NCBI GenBank assembly: GCA_903840435.1 | Contig: CAIMFV010000017.1 | Location: forward strand, 46,397-110,396 | Reading direction: 5' to 3' | Length of the DNA stretch: 64,000 bases | From: an uncultured Caulobacterales bacterium | Lineage (GTDB): Bacteria > Pseudomonadota > Alphaproteobacteria > Caulobacterales > Caulobacteraceae | Shown here: piece by piece, positions 19,619 to 29,400 of the stretch | Layout: each line of letters starts with the position of its first letter | Numbering within the stretch: the stretch's first letter is position 1 | Translations under genes and position numbers: made by a program | The notes under the pieces: generated by a model | Databases searched by the model: none | Seen by the model: only the letters and a program-made list of their open reading frames with translations | What the model was told of the DNA's origin: nothing

Positions 19619-19653
19619 ATGGCGCAACGGCCACGCGGCGAAGGCGGGGCGCT

Positions 19654-21357
19654 TTAAGCGGCTTCCTTGACCACAGAATTGAGTGTCGCGAGCAGTTCGG
19701 TCAACACGATGGGTTTGGACAGGTAGCCGTTCATGCCCGCTGCGGCGCAGTCCTCCAACTGCTGCGGCATGACGCCGCCGGTCAGCGCGAAGATCGGGAT
19801 GTGCTCGCGGCCGCGTTTTCGCTCTTCAGCCCGAATGGCGGTTGCGGCCGCCACGCCGTCGAGCACGGGCATTTGAATATCCATCAAAATCAGGTCCCAA
19901 AAATCGCTGCTGGCGGCAGCGATGGCCTCGGAGCCATTTGAGCAGATCTCGCTCTCGACGCCCAACTGGTCGAGCAGGGTGGCGATCACGACCTTGTTGA
20001 TCGGATTGTCTTCGGCCACCAATACCCGCATCTGGCGCGCAGCTTGGCAGTCATCCTCGTTATGGGGCGCAGGGCGCTCTAGCTCGACGGCCTCGCGCTT
20101 TGGCAGGCGGAGCGAGACTGCGAATTTCGAACCCTCGCCCGGCGCAGTTTCCACCGTAATGTCGCCTCCCATCAAGAGGGCGAGCTCCTTACAGATCGAC
20201 AGGCCCAAACCGGTGCCGCCAAAGGAGGTGTCAGAGGCGGCGCCAGCTTGAAAATATCGACGAAACAACGACGCCTTCGCGTCTGCACCCATGCCGATGC
20301 CCGTATCCGAGACCTCGACCTTTAGGCGGTCGTCCGACCACTGGGCCGCAAGCTTTATGGCGCCCGCTGGAGTAAATTTGACCGCATTGCTGAGCAGGTT
20401 GTTGAGGATCTGCTTCAAGCGCGCTCGGTCGCCCTCAAAATGCCCTTCACAGCTGGCGTCGATTTGGCGTTCGAAGAAAATGTTTTTGCCGAAGATGATC
20501 GGCTCAAATGTATCGCAGATTTCGTTCAGGCATCGGCTCAAATCAAAAGTGGTCAGGTTGATCTGCAACTTGCCCGCTTCGATTTTTGAAATGTCGAGGG
20601 CGTCGTCAACGATTTCGCGCAGCGATGCTCCGGATTTCAGAATGAGTTCCAATCGCCGCCTTTGCGCATCCGACAGCGGCTCGCGCTCCATGACCTGGGC
20701 CAGACCCAATATGCCGTTCAAGGGCGTGCGGATTTCGTGGCTCATGGTGGCGAGAAAATCCGTCTTGGCGCGGCTGGCGGCGCGCGCCTCGCGCTCTGCC
20801 TGCTCCAAGGCGCGCGCTGAGGCCATGCCATGCAGGCTGCTGCTGATCAGATTGGCATAAGCTAATGCCAGCACCAGAGCGACCGCCGCACATTCGACGC
20901 CATTGAAATGATTGAGCAGGCTAAGCTCAACCAAGAGGGCTATGGCGGGTGAGGGTGAATAGATCAGCGCGGTCACACCATCGCGCCCGGCAAAACTGGC
21001 CGATTCAATCAATAGTGTAAACAAAATCAACGGTGATGCAATTTTTAGAATGGGATAGCCAGTTTGCCAGCCGTAAATTGCAAGACCACTCCAATAGATG
21101 GAGCTTATCAGGGTGCAAATTACAAAAACAAGCCGCCCGCGCACAAGGTGATTGCGGCGTATAAGCGACCTTGACCGCGCGTATAGAAATTCAAAACCCG
21201 AAAAGGCAAATATACTCACCAGAGCAATATTAAAGCCACCCCAGAAGCTCCAGATTCCAACCGCAACAATTTCCGCACCAATACGCACGGCCTGATTGTT
21301 TTTGGTCAGTAATGCCGATTGGTCAATTTTTGGATTGAGCAACTGTGCAATACGCAT
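19654..21357 (-). CDS. Membrane-bound hybrid sensor histidine kinase/response regulator
   Basis: 567 residues. The N-terminal about 180 residues hold several hydrophobic segments and no large periplasmic loop, an integral sensor of the MASE type. A DHp domain follows with SHEIRTPLNGIL (His207), then a full ATPase domain (NLLSNAVKFTPAG N-box, VSDTGIGMG and GGTGLGLSIC). A C-terminal receiver carries Asp493 in LILMDIQMPVLDG and the conserved lysine in GYLSKPI. The signal and target are unknown. It is divergent from the glycosyltransferase-like gene at 21539 that begins the surface island, so a regulatory link is possible but unproven. Confidence 0.9.
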   Translation of the reverse strand: MRIAQLLNPKIDQSALLTKNNQAVRIGAEIVAVGIWSFWGGFNIALVSIFAFSGFEFLYARSRSLIRRNHLVRGRLVFVICTLISSIYWSGLAIYGWQTGYPILKIASPLILFTLLIESASFAGRDGVTALIYSPSPAIALLVELSLLNHFNGVECAAVALVLALAYANLISSSLHGMASARALEQAEREARAASRAKTDFLATMSHEIRTPLNGILGLAQVMEREPLSDAQRRRLELILKSGASLREIVDDALDISKIEAGKLQINLTTFDLSRCLNEICDTFEPIIFGKNIFFERQIDASCEGHFEGDRARLKQILNNLLSNAVKFTPAGAIKLAAQWSDDRLKVEVSDTGIGMGADAKASLFRRYFQAGAASDTSFGGTGLGLSICKELALLMGGDITVETAPGEGSKFAVSLRLPKREAVELERPAPHNEDDCQAARQMRVLVAEDNPINKVVIATLLDQLGVESEICSNGSEAIAAASSDFWDLILMDIQMPVLDGVAAATAIRAEERKRGREHIPIFALTGGVMPQQLEDCAAAGMNGYLSKPIVLTELLATLNSVVKEAA

Positions 21358-21538
21358 TTCGGTTTCAGATCTCGCGCATTTTCCATTTCCTTCTACGCTC
21401 TATTCCTTACAAAACCTTTCCTTTGGGATGGTTTATGTTTTCCTGGCTTTTCCCTTGGCTGGACCAAATCGCTCATGTCCGCCATAAGCGCTGAAAACCT
21501 ACCTCGTCATTGAGCTTAAGCGCCTGCTGGGGCCTTCA

Positions 21539-22714
21539 GTGAAGATTCTCGTTCTGCAAACATGGCATGATGCCCATCCCTATGCCCTGATGGGCGGGTC
21601 GGTTGCTGCGGCCCTGGTCGAGTTGGGTGCCGAGGCCCATGTGGCCAAGATTGACCCTGAACGCGCGGTTGAAGGCCTGTTGACAGCGATTGGGGCGTTT
21701 TCGCCGGACGTGGTGTTTTCCTTTAGTTCCATCCTGGCGAAGTTGGAACTTGAGGACGGACAATCGGTCTATGATCTCCTGAATATCACCTATGTCGCTT
21801 GGCATTTCGACCATCCGGTCTATGTGGCCGACAATATTTCGCGGGGCCACGCCGACAAGATCGCGGTCGTTTCAAATCCGGCCCATGCGGAATTTTGGAA
21901 TTTCGCGGGATGGGGCGGCGAAACCTGGATTGCGCCTGCGGCTGCCGACCCGCCCGCATCGCCGCCAAGTCGTTTTCGCGACAGGCCTATTCCCATCTTG
22001 GTGGTGGCGGCTTGCAGGGGAGAGCCAGATCCGATTTGGCGCGACCTTCCGCCCTCGCACGTGCGGTCGCTGATGGAGGCCATGGTTGCGCGCTTGATTG
22101 ACGATCGCGAGGCCGATGTCTTATCGGCCCTCTTCAGCTCTGCGGCCGACCTTAGCCTCGCCCCGGTTCTCACCGATCAGTTGCTCGAAATTTTGCGGGC
22201 CTGCCTGACCTTTGTTCGGCTCCACGACCGCATGGCGGCGATCCGAGCCCTGGTCAGCGCTGACCTGCCCCTCACCCTGATTGGCCAGGGTTGGAAAGGT
22301 CATTTTGGCGAGCGCCATGGCGTGACCTATCTGGACGATCAGCCCTTTGACCTTCTGCCCAGATGGTATGATCAAGCCAAGGTCTGCATCAATCTCAATG
22401 CTGCCCACGGCGGATCCGAGCGGGCCTTTGCGGCCATGTTGGCGGGGGCTGCGGTGGTCAGCGACTATTCACCGGTGTTTTCCCGGGTCGGGTTGAGCGA
22501 CGCTGCAATCCGCTTTCATGACCGTGGTGCGCGTCTCAACATTGTTGAGGTCGTCACCGAACTCGTGACCAGCGATGCGGCAGAGGCCTGCGCCCGCAAC
22601 GGTCATGCCGAGGCGAGCGCCGCTCACACATGGCGCCATCGGCTGCAACCGCTGCTGGCGCACCTTTATACGCGTCGCAAGGCGTTGAGCCCTATTGGCG
22701 GACGTCCAGATTGA
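21539..22714 (+). CDS. Glycosyltransferase-like protein (CgeB-like)
   Basis: 391 residues from a GTG start. Two Rossmann-like halves are suggested: MKILVLQTWHDAHPYALMGGSVAAALVELG at the start, VAWHFDHPVYVADNI in the middle, and the late INLNAAHGGSERAFAAMLAGAAVVSDYS, a pattern seen in CgeB/spore-maturation-type glycosyltransferases where the second half binds the nucleotide sugar. No signal peptide, so probably cytosolic. Its 3' end overlaps that of the convergent TpsB gene by 23 bp. The position beside two giant surface proteins suggests an adhesin- or polysaccharide-modifying role, which is inference. Confidence 0.65.
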   Translation: MKILVLQTWHDAHPYALMGGSVAAALVELGAEAHVAKIDPERAVEGLLTAIGAFSPDVVFSFSSILAKLELEDGQSVYDLLNITYVAWHFDHPVYVADNISRGHADKIAVVSNPAHAEFWNFAGWGGETWIAPAAADPPASPPSRFRDRPIPILVVAACRGEPDPIWRDLPPSHVRSLMEAMVARLIDDREADVLSALFSSAADLSLAPVLTDQLLEILRACLTFVRLHDRMAAIRALVSADLPLTLIGQGWKGHFGERHGVTYLDDQPFDLLPRWYDQAKVCINLNAAHGGSERAFAAMLAGAAVVSDYSPVFSRVGLSDAAIRFHDRGARLNIVEVVTELVTSDAAEACARNGHAEASAAHTWRHRLQPLLAHLYTRRKALSPIGGRPD

Positions 22715-24482
22715 ACCAGACGCTGGGGGTGCGGGTTTTGACCTGATCCACATCCTTGCCAAAGGGTGCAGTCACCACCGTATCAAGTACGATATTGAAC
22801 GGCAGACCCACAACCAGGCCAAGTCCTCCGGACTCAACACTGCTGGTCCTCGTGGCGCCTGTGTTGGGACGATTGAAAGCGCCAAGCCGCCCAAGCACTG
22901 CGCCGTCAACAAACGCCTTTGGGGTCAAGCTAATGCCACGACCAAATCTGAAGGTTCGCGACACGCTCGTGCTGGCGCGCACGCACTGTTCGCCGGAAAA
23001 GGCCGCGGCATCATATCCCTTCCCAAGGTCGGGACCGCCATAGGTGCAGTCGGCAGGGGCTGGGGGGATGCCGTAAAGCACGATCTGGGCATCCGCCGAT
23101 TCGCTGACATTAAACCCGAAGATGGATTGGCTGCGACCCAACCTTAGCCGCGTGAGTAAGTATTGCGGCGTGGCGTCGGAAGGCGTCAGATAGAAGGTGT
23201 GCGACGCGATAGCACCGAGAGTAGGTAGGCCCTGCTCTATCGTCACCCCGGCCTGATCAAGTCCCCGCCAAGGATCGGCGAGATCATAGGCAAGATCGAG
23301 ATCAACGTTTCGGATCTTATTCGAAGACACAAGCTGCTTGTAAAAACTGCTGGTCGCGTCCACCGCGCCGCCGGAGATGCGGGCGGTGAGGCTCTGGCTG
23401 CGGGTGCGAATGAGGGGTTGGATCAGGCCAAAGGACAGGGTGTCCTCCGTTCCAGAGTTCTTCAACAGTCCCAATGCGCCCTGCGACGCCGAATTACTTG
23501 TCTTGGCATAGGAGATGAACGCCGTCGTCGATGTACCCAGAATTGGGGTTTGATAGCCGATGTTCCAAAAATCAAAATCATGCGGCGTCTGTGACCTGAC
23601 CACTGTCCCGGAGAGCTCGTCTCCGACCAAGGCCAGGGAGCGAAGCTTCGCCGCCAGCGAGTATTCATAACGGCCAAAATCAGATTTCAGGCGGTTATCG
23701 GCTTGGACTTCCGCCGCAGCCCCTTGAGAGGTGATGCTCAACACCATTTGCGCCGCGCCTTGACCGCGAACGCCGCGGCGGATGGTGGCGGTCACATGCA
23801 AGCCAGGCAGGTCGTTGATACTGAGCAGCATGTGCTCAATGTCGCCGACCCGGACCGGGTGCTCTTGGCGAAGCGCATCGGCGGATTTGCGCAGCATTTC
23901 CTCGATGCGTTTGCGTCCAACAAGCGACGCCGCCGTCTGGTTCATTTCAACCGTGACCCGGTCAATATAGACCTCGATGGCGACAATGCGCGCCACGGGG
24001 TCTGCCGGATCAATGTCTTGTTCAGGCACCACGGCGAAGGAAAGGCCGTAGCCACGGTCGGCATAGAGGCGGGTAATCGCGTTGGCGGCCTTCTGCAATT
24101 CAGCCAGTGAGACCGTCCTGCCGCGATAGGGTGCGATGATCGCCTCGACCTTGTCGCGCGGCAAAACGCTTATGCCTTGAACCTTCAAGGTCCGCAGTTG
24201 GAACTGCACGCCAGCGGCGGCACTGTCGCTCAAAACCGGGGGCGTGAAGGACTCCGCCAAGGGCCGGCGGGTCACCTCGCGGTCGAGTGTCGGCGGCTGT
24301 GACACAGCCTGTTGGCCGGACACGATATCTTGACCGCCAGCCGGAGGTGCTTTCGGTGGCGTTGGCGCTGCGGCAAAAGCTAAATTACTCGTAAAAAGGG
24401 TAAATGCTCCCGTAACCATGATTTTGCGCAGGGTCGCCGGTTTGACGCGTGGCGTTGGCCCAGAGGCGAAAAAAAATCGCAT
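22692..24482 (-). CDS. Two-partner secretion outer-membrane transporter TpsB (ShlB/FhaC family)
   Basis: 596 residues. The signal peptide has a hydrophobic core at about 20-36, with cleavage near AFA-AA. Two POTRA domains follow: QLRTLKVQGISVLPRDKVEAIIAPYRGRTVSLAELQKAANAITRLYADRGYGL (about 95-150) is the POTRA_2 signature, and the second runs to about 250. The remainder is a 16-strand-type barrel with alternating aromatic strands. It exports a TPS exoprotein across the outer membrane, most probably the TpsA at 40191. The two are on opposite strands with about 15.7 kb between, which is unusual. The chain ends in LDVRQ rather than an aromatic residue. Confidence 0.92.
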   Translation of the reverse strand: MRFFFASGPTPRVKPATLRKIMVTGAFTLFTSNLAFAAAPTPPKAPPAGGQDIVSGQQAVSQPPTLDREVTRRPLAESFTPPVLSDSAAAGVQFQLRTLKVQGISVLPRDKVEAIIAPYRGRTVSLAELQKAANAITRLYADRGYGLSFAVVPEQDIDPADPVARIVAIEVYIDRVTVEMNQTAASLVGRKRIEEMLRKSADALRQEHPVRVGDIEHMLLSINDLPGLHVTATIRRGVRGQGAAQMVLSITSQGAAAEVQADNRLKSDFGRYEYSLAAKLRSLALVGDELSGTVVRSQTPHDFDFWNIGYQTPILGTSTTAFISYAKTSNSASQGALGLLKNSGTEDTLSFGLIQPLIRTRSQSLTARISGGAVDATSSFYKQLVSSNKIRNVDLDLAYDLADPWRGLDQAGVTIEQGLPTLGAIASHTFYLTPSDATPQYLLTRLRLGRSQSIFGFNVSESADAQIVLYGIPPAPADCTYGGPDLGKGYDAAAFSGEQCVRASTSVSRTFRFGRGISLTPKAFVDGAVLGRLGAFNRPNTGATRTSSVESGGLGLVVGLPFNIVLDTVVTAPFGKDVDQVKTRTPSVWFNLDVRQ

Positions 24483-24744
24483 AAAAAGAAATCCTTACAC
24501 AACTTAAAACGCGAGCCTCGCCAAGCAAGGCACGTCAATCTCAGCGTATAGACCGACTTCAGATAGCCGTTCAAAGTGGGAATTTGTCGCAGGTAGGCCG
24601 CGATGTAATTTCCACTCAGGAGTGTTATTGCCCTCACTACGTCGACAGACCCATGGCGCGTTCCAGTGCAGCGGGGGTCTTGTGTCTGTCTCTGTGTGAC
24701 GCTGGGCGGTCGCGTTGCGGCCGTCGTGTTCAGGCGTTGAGTCG
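24483..24744. promoter_or_regulatory. Divergent intergenic region between tpsB and the channel-protein operon
   Basis: A 262-bp gap separates the starts of tpsB (minus strand) and the MotA-like gene (plus strand). It must carry both promoters. No convincing -35/-10 pair or operator was recognised by eye; the tpsB side is the more A/T-rich. Confidence 0.4.
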
Positions 24745-26427
24745 ATGGAGGTTTTTGAATTGCCTAAGTTGCGCGCGCGTCATTTGTATTGGCTGTACAC
24801 GCTGGCCCCGGCCCTGATCGCTATCGCTCTGGCGGTATGGGCAAGGGACTTCGTTGCGCTGGCGGTTTCCCGCAACGCCATTCTGAACCTAACCATCCTG
24901 GGCATTATTGTTGCGGGCGTCACGCTCGCGGGTTTTGGGGTGTTTTCCTATCAACGCGAGGCGCAAGCGCTGGACAGCTTTGTCGATGATTATCGCGCCA
25001 CCCAAAGTCTTGAAGCGGCGTTTGGCCGGGTTAAGCCGAGCGGCGCCCGGATCGTTGAGATTTTTAGATTCCTAGCCCGCTGCGGCGGTCGCGTTGACGG
25101 GCCCATGTCGCAGACGGCGTTGGCTGATGAGGTTGAGCACTTCCGCGAGAACCTCACTGCGACCTTAAGTCTGCCAGGATTTTTGAGCGGCTTCATGATC
25201 GCGCTCGGCCTGTTCGGCACCTTTATTGGCTTGTTGGAGACCTTGACCAGCACGGGCAAGTTGATTGCCGGGATCAGCGGGTCAAGCGACGCAAACGCTT
25301 CGGTGCTTAGCCTTGTGCGCGGCATGCAGGGCCCGCTGCTCGGCATGGGGACGGCTTTCAGCGCCTCGCTCTTCGGACTTTTGGGCTCCCTGGTGCTGGG
25401 CGCCATGTTGAACGCCTTGCAAGCGCTCAGTCAAAAGATCCGCAATGATCTGCGGGCGTTTTTGGATCAGGTGGTGGTCCAGGGGGATGAGGCGCCGGTC
25501 GGGGACCTGACACGCCCGCTGATGGGTTTGGGACTGACGCAGGATTTCCTTGCCGAGTTCCTTATCCAAATGACCAACCAGCAAAAGGAGTCCATCCAAC
25601 TCTTCCACCAAACCCAAGAGGTGGATGCCGCCGTTGTTGGATATCTCGCTGAGATATCCCAAAATTTGAAGGATCAGACCGAGCGTTCGGACAAGATTCT
25701 CACCAACCAAGAGACTTTGGATCGCGCGCTCGGCCATCAGATCGAGACGATGAATATGTTGCGCGCGACGCTGATCGAGCAGGCGAATGCCTCCGAAGCC
25801 ATGCGTCGCAGCCATGAAGACATGGTGACCTTGAGCGGGAATATCGCGCTGGCCGTGGATGAGTTGAAGCGTATGGTCACCGAGCAGGGCGACATTCAAC
25901 GGCGCGTGAATTTGACCGAACGTCGCTCTAGCGAAATGTTTGAGACCTTGAATAGCGGCATCGCCGCCTTGGGTGAGCGCGACCAGATCCTGCGCGACAT
26001 GCAGCGGTCTGCCATTGATGCGGTCAAGCACGCCTCGCAAATCGGCGCCCGCATCAACGAGTCGGCTATCAGCCAATTCCAGGCCCGTGAAAGCGCCAGC
26101 GACCTCCTCGAGACGGCCCTGGTCAATTTCGCTGAATTCAAACGGGATCAGTCCAATGCCTTACAAGGGCTGGCGCAAACCTTGCGCGATATGATGCGTA
26201 CCCTTGAGCGACGCGATGTCGACCTCAATACCTTGTTACGCGAGCAATCGCTCGAATCCACCGATCTGCGGCGCACCATAACCGAGCTTCCGACCAGTCT
26301 GAGAGCGATTGAGGCCGCCGTCACAACAGATCAATCCAGCTTCTATGCCGGCCTCCTGTCTGAACTCCGTGCCATTCGACAGTCCTTGAGAAGCAGTGAT
26401 GCGCTCGGTCGCGAAGCGCGGCTGTAA
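24745..26427 (+). CDS. MotA/TolQ/ExbB-like proton-channel protein with long helical tail
   Basis: 560 residues from the ATG at 24745. Four membrane segments are predicted near 18-40, 46-66, 143-165 and 195-222. The third carries GLFGTFIGLLETL and the fourth GMGTAFSASLFGLLGSLVLGA, which match the core of the MotA/TolQ/ExbB family. After residue 260 comes a long, largely helical tail rich in E, R, Q and L, probably coiled coil and cytoplasmic. MotA-type proteins conduct protons with a MotB-type partner; none is encoded here. The next gene, 12 bp downstream, is the giant repeat protein, as in loci where a MotA-like SiiB works with a giant type I adhesin. Its role is inferred. Confidence 0.8.
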   Translation: MEVFELPKLRARHLYWLYTLAPALIAIALAVWARDFVALAVSRNAILNLTILGIIVAGVTLAGFGVFSYQREAQALDSFVDDYRATQSLEAAFGRVKPSGARIVEIFRFLARCGGRVDGPMSQTALADEVEHFRENLTATLSLPGFLSGFMIALGLFGTFIGLLETLTSTGKLIAGISGSSDANASVLSLVRGMQGPLLGMGTAFSASLFGLLGSLVLGAMLNALQALSQKIRNDLRAFLDQVVVQGDEAPVGDLTRPLMGLGLTQDFLAEFLIQMTNQQKESIQLFHQTQEVDAAVVGYLAEISQNLKDQTERSDKILTNQETLDRALGHQIETMNMLRATLIEQANASEAMRRSHEDMVTLSGNIALAVDELKRMVTEQGDIQRRVNLTERRSSEMFETLNSGIAALGERDQILRDMQRSAIDAVKHASQIGARINESAISQFQARESASDLLETALVNFAEFKRDQSNALQGLAQTLRDMMRTLERRDVDLNTLLREQSLESTDLRRTITELPTSLRAIEAAVTTDQSSFYAGLLSELRAIRQSLRSSDALGREARL

Positions 26428-26439
26428 AGGGCTCAAGTC

Positions 26440-29400
26440 ATGGCTGTGACACCTGACAAGGTTGATGGGCAGGATAAGGTCCGTAAGGTCCCGACTGCCG
26501 GACCCAAAACCTTAGGCGGCGGAACCATTGTCCGTCCGAGCTCGGACCATACCTATCACGTCCCTTTAAACCACGCGGCTATCGTCAAATACCAAGTGGT
26601 GGACGTCGATATCGTCCTTGAGGACAAGGCCGGGCATCGGATTATTCTGCAAGGCGCGGCCGCCGACGCCTTCGCGGATCCAAGCTCACATGTGGCTTTC
26701 GCTGACACGGACGCGCCCCTGGGTGACTTGATGGTGCAGGTCGGCGAGGTGCGGATTGATCCCAACTCCTTGTCGGCCCAAAGCGCGCCGCAGCAACAGT
26801 CAGAGGCAAGTCCCCAGACCCACAATCAGGATGCAGACAAGGTTGGCGACGCGCCGATCCGTCAGACGCCTGTCGCCCAATCGACCGCCCTCCTGCCCAG
26901 CGGTGGCGGTCAGGGTGCGGACAATTACCCGTTCAACCCCTTTATCTCCAATATTGTTTTTGAATCTCCGCCCGCACACACCCTACCGCAAACGCCCGCT
27001 TTTCAGGAATCGAACCAGGTCGGCGCGGTTCTGTTGGCCAAGACCGGGACGACGGTCGGCGCGGGCATTTTAACCGGGGCCTATGGCGCCACCGGCGCTG
27101 ATACCAATTCGAGCGCGACGGCTCAGATGGCGCCGCAAGTGATCGCCAATGGCGTTCAGAATGAGGTGATCAACGCCAACGCCCTGGCCGGACAAAGCTT
27201 TATCAAGGTTTTGCATCTCACCTATAGCGGCACCGGGTCGGTGACGAGTTTTACCTTGTCGGGATTGCCCAAGGGCGTCTCGATTATCGGCGCGACACCG
27301 GATGGGAATGGCGTATACCATCTGTCAGCGGCGCAATTTCCCTCACCCCAAGGCAACAATGCCTTTGACCTGCAACTGCAGTACTCACTCTTTGATGCCA
27401 ATGCGGCCCAGCCTGACCATCAAGACTTCTCAGTATCGCTCGACCTAACCGTCAATGGGGCGCAGCCGGCGGAGTACCAAAGAACACTCAACTTCACGAT
27501 CTCAGACGCCCTTACCGCCGCCGACCTTACCAACGCGTCCAATAGCGGCTCCAAGCTGGTTCTGCCGGCCCAAGGGATCAGTTACCAAATCACAGCCTAC
27601 GGACGGGACACGGTCACAGGCGGTCGTAATAACGACACCATCTATGCGTCCGGCGGCGGCAATCGCTTGGACGGCGCGGGTGGAATTAACACCCTCGACT
27701 ATTCAAGCACGACCAATCACGAGACGATCAATGCGACGACCGGGCTGGCCTCGGGCGGGTCGGGGTCCGATACATTTGTCAATTTCCAACGCTTTATCGG
27801 CGCGAGCGCTGCGACCTTGCTCGTGGGCACGGCCAGTACGGTTTATTTGGCCTCGGCCATTTCAGCCAGCCACGACACCTTTGAAAGTGGCGGAGGGGGA
27901 ACGACATTAGGGCCGGAGACCATCCTTGGCGGCGCGACGGGAACCAATACCCTCTCCTATATTGACGCAACCGCTGCGGTGAATGTGAATTTGGCCACCG
28001 GCATGGCGTCCGGCTTTGGTCGCCAAACCATCAGCAATATTCAATATCTGGTCGGAAGCGCGTTCAATGACACATTGATAGGCGCAACCGCTACGCTCTC
28101 CCTCGCTGCTGGCGGCGCCAACAGCAATGTCACCTTTGACCCTGGCGGCGGCGGGAGTTCGACGCGTCTTGAGTCGATTACGGGCAGCACCTACGGCGTC
28201 AACACCCTTACCTATTTAACATCGGCCAGCGGTGTAAATGTCAATTTGTCGACCGGTCTCGCCACCGGCGACGGTGTCCAGGCGCTGACCAATATTGAAA
28301 TCGTCCTCGGCTCCACCCACGCCGACACGCTGATCGGCACGACCACGACCCTGGCTCTCCAGGGGATGGGAGGGAATGATTTTTTCGATGGCGGCGGCGG
28401 CGGTACAGTGGCAGCGCCGGAATCGATTGTGGGTGGGACAGGAGATAATACCATCTCCTTCGCCAATGCCCCCGGCGGCGTCAGCGTCAATCTGGCGCTC
28501 GGCTTTGCCAAGGGCATTTCCGGTCAGCCCGGCTATGGCTACGAGACGCTCACCAGTCTGCAAAATATTATCGGCAGTAGCCATTCGGACAGCTTGGTGG
28601 GCGCGCCGACGACCCACCTGATCAGTGGTGGTAGCGGTGGCGGGGATACGATTGACCCGGGCGGCGGCGGCACCTTGCTCGCTCCAGAAACCATTCGGGG
28701 CGGCGCGGCGGGCAACAACCTCCTCACCTATGCCAATGCCACGGCGGCGGTGAATGTTAACCTCTCACCCGGATCGGGTGCCAACGGCACAGCAACGGGA
28801 TACGGCGTCCAAACGCTGGAAGGGATCCAGAGGGTCGTCGGTAGCGCCTATTCCGACTCCTTGCGCGGCTCGACCTCTACCTTGGAGCTGAATGGCGGTT
28901 CCGGGGGCTCGGACACCTTTGACGGCGGTGGGGGCGGCACCAAGACCGCCGCTGAAACCATCCAGGGAAATATCAGTGGCGTTAACACCTTAACCTTCGC
29001 TCAGGATAGCTTTGGTGGCGTTGTCGCCAATCTCCAAACCCACACTGTCGACGCCAATGTCTATGGCTATGAGACCGTCGCCAACATACAGATTTTGATC
29101 GGCAGCGCGCTTGGGAATGATAATCTAACCGGTGCGGTCACCACCTTGAAATTGGCCGCTGGATCAGCTTCGGCCAGCGACACCTTTGACGGCGGCGGCG
29201 GCGGGACAATTACAACGCCCGAAACCATTATGGGCGGTCGGTTGGGGTCCGGCAACACGCTGACATTTGCCGCCGATATCACCACCGCGATCAACGCCAA
29301 CCTGGCCACCGGGATTGTAGATGCGGGTGGTGCCAGCGGATACGGCTATGAACAGGTTTCGTCCATCCAGCGTCTGATCGGCAGTGCCTATGGCGGCGAT

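Noticed and set aside
24745..26427. Zorya-type anti-phage system (ZorA-like channel with helical tail)
   Set aside because: No ZorB (MotB/OmpA-like), ZorC, ZorD or ZorE candidates lie nearby, and the next gene is a giant surface protein. The SPI-4-like reading fits better.
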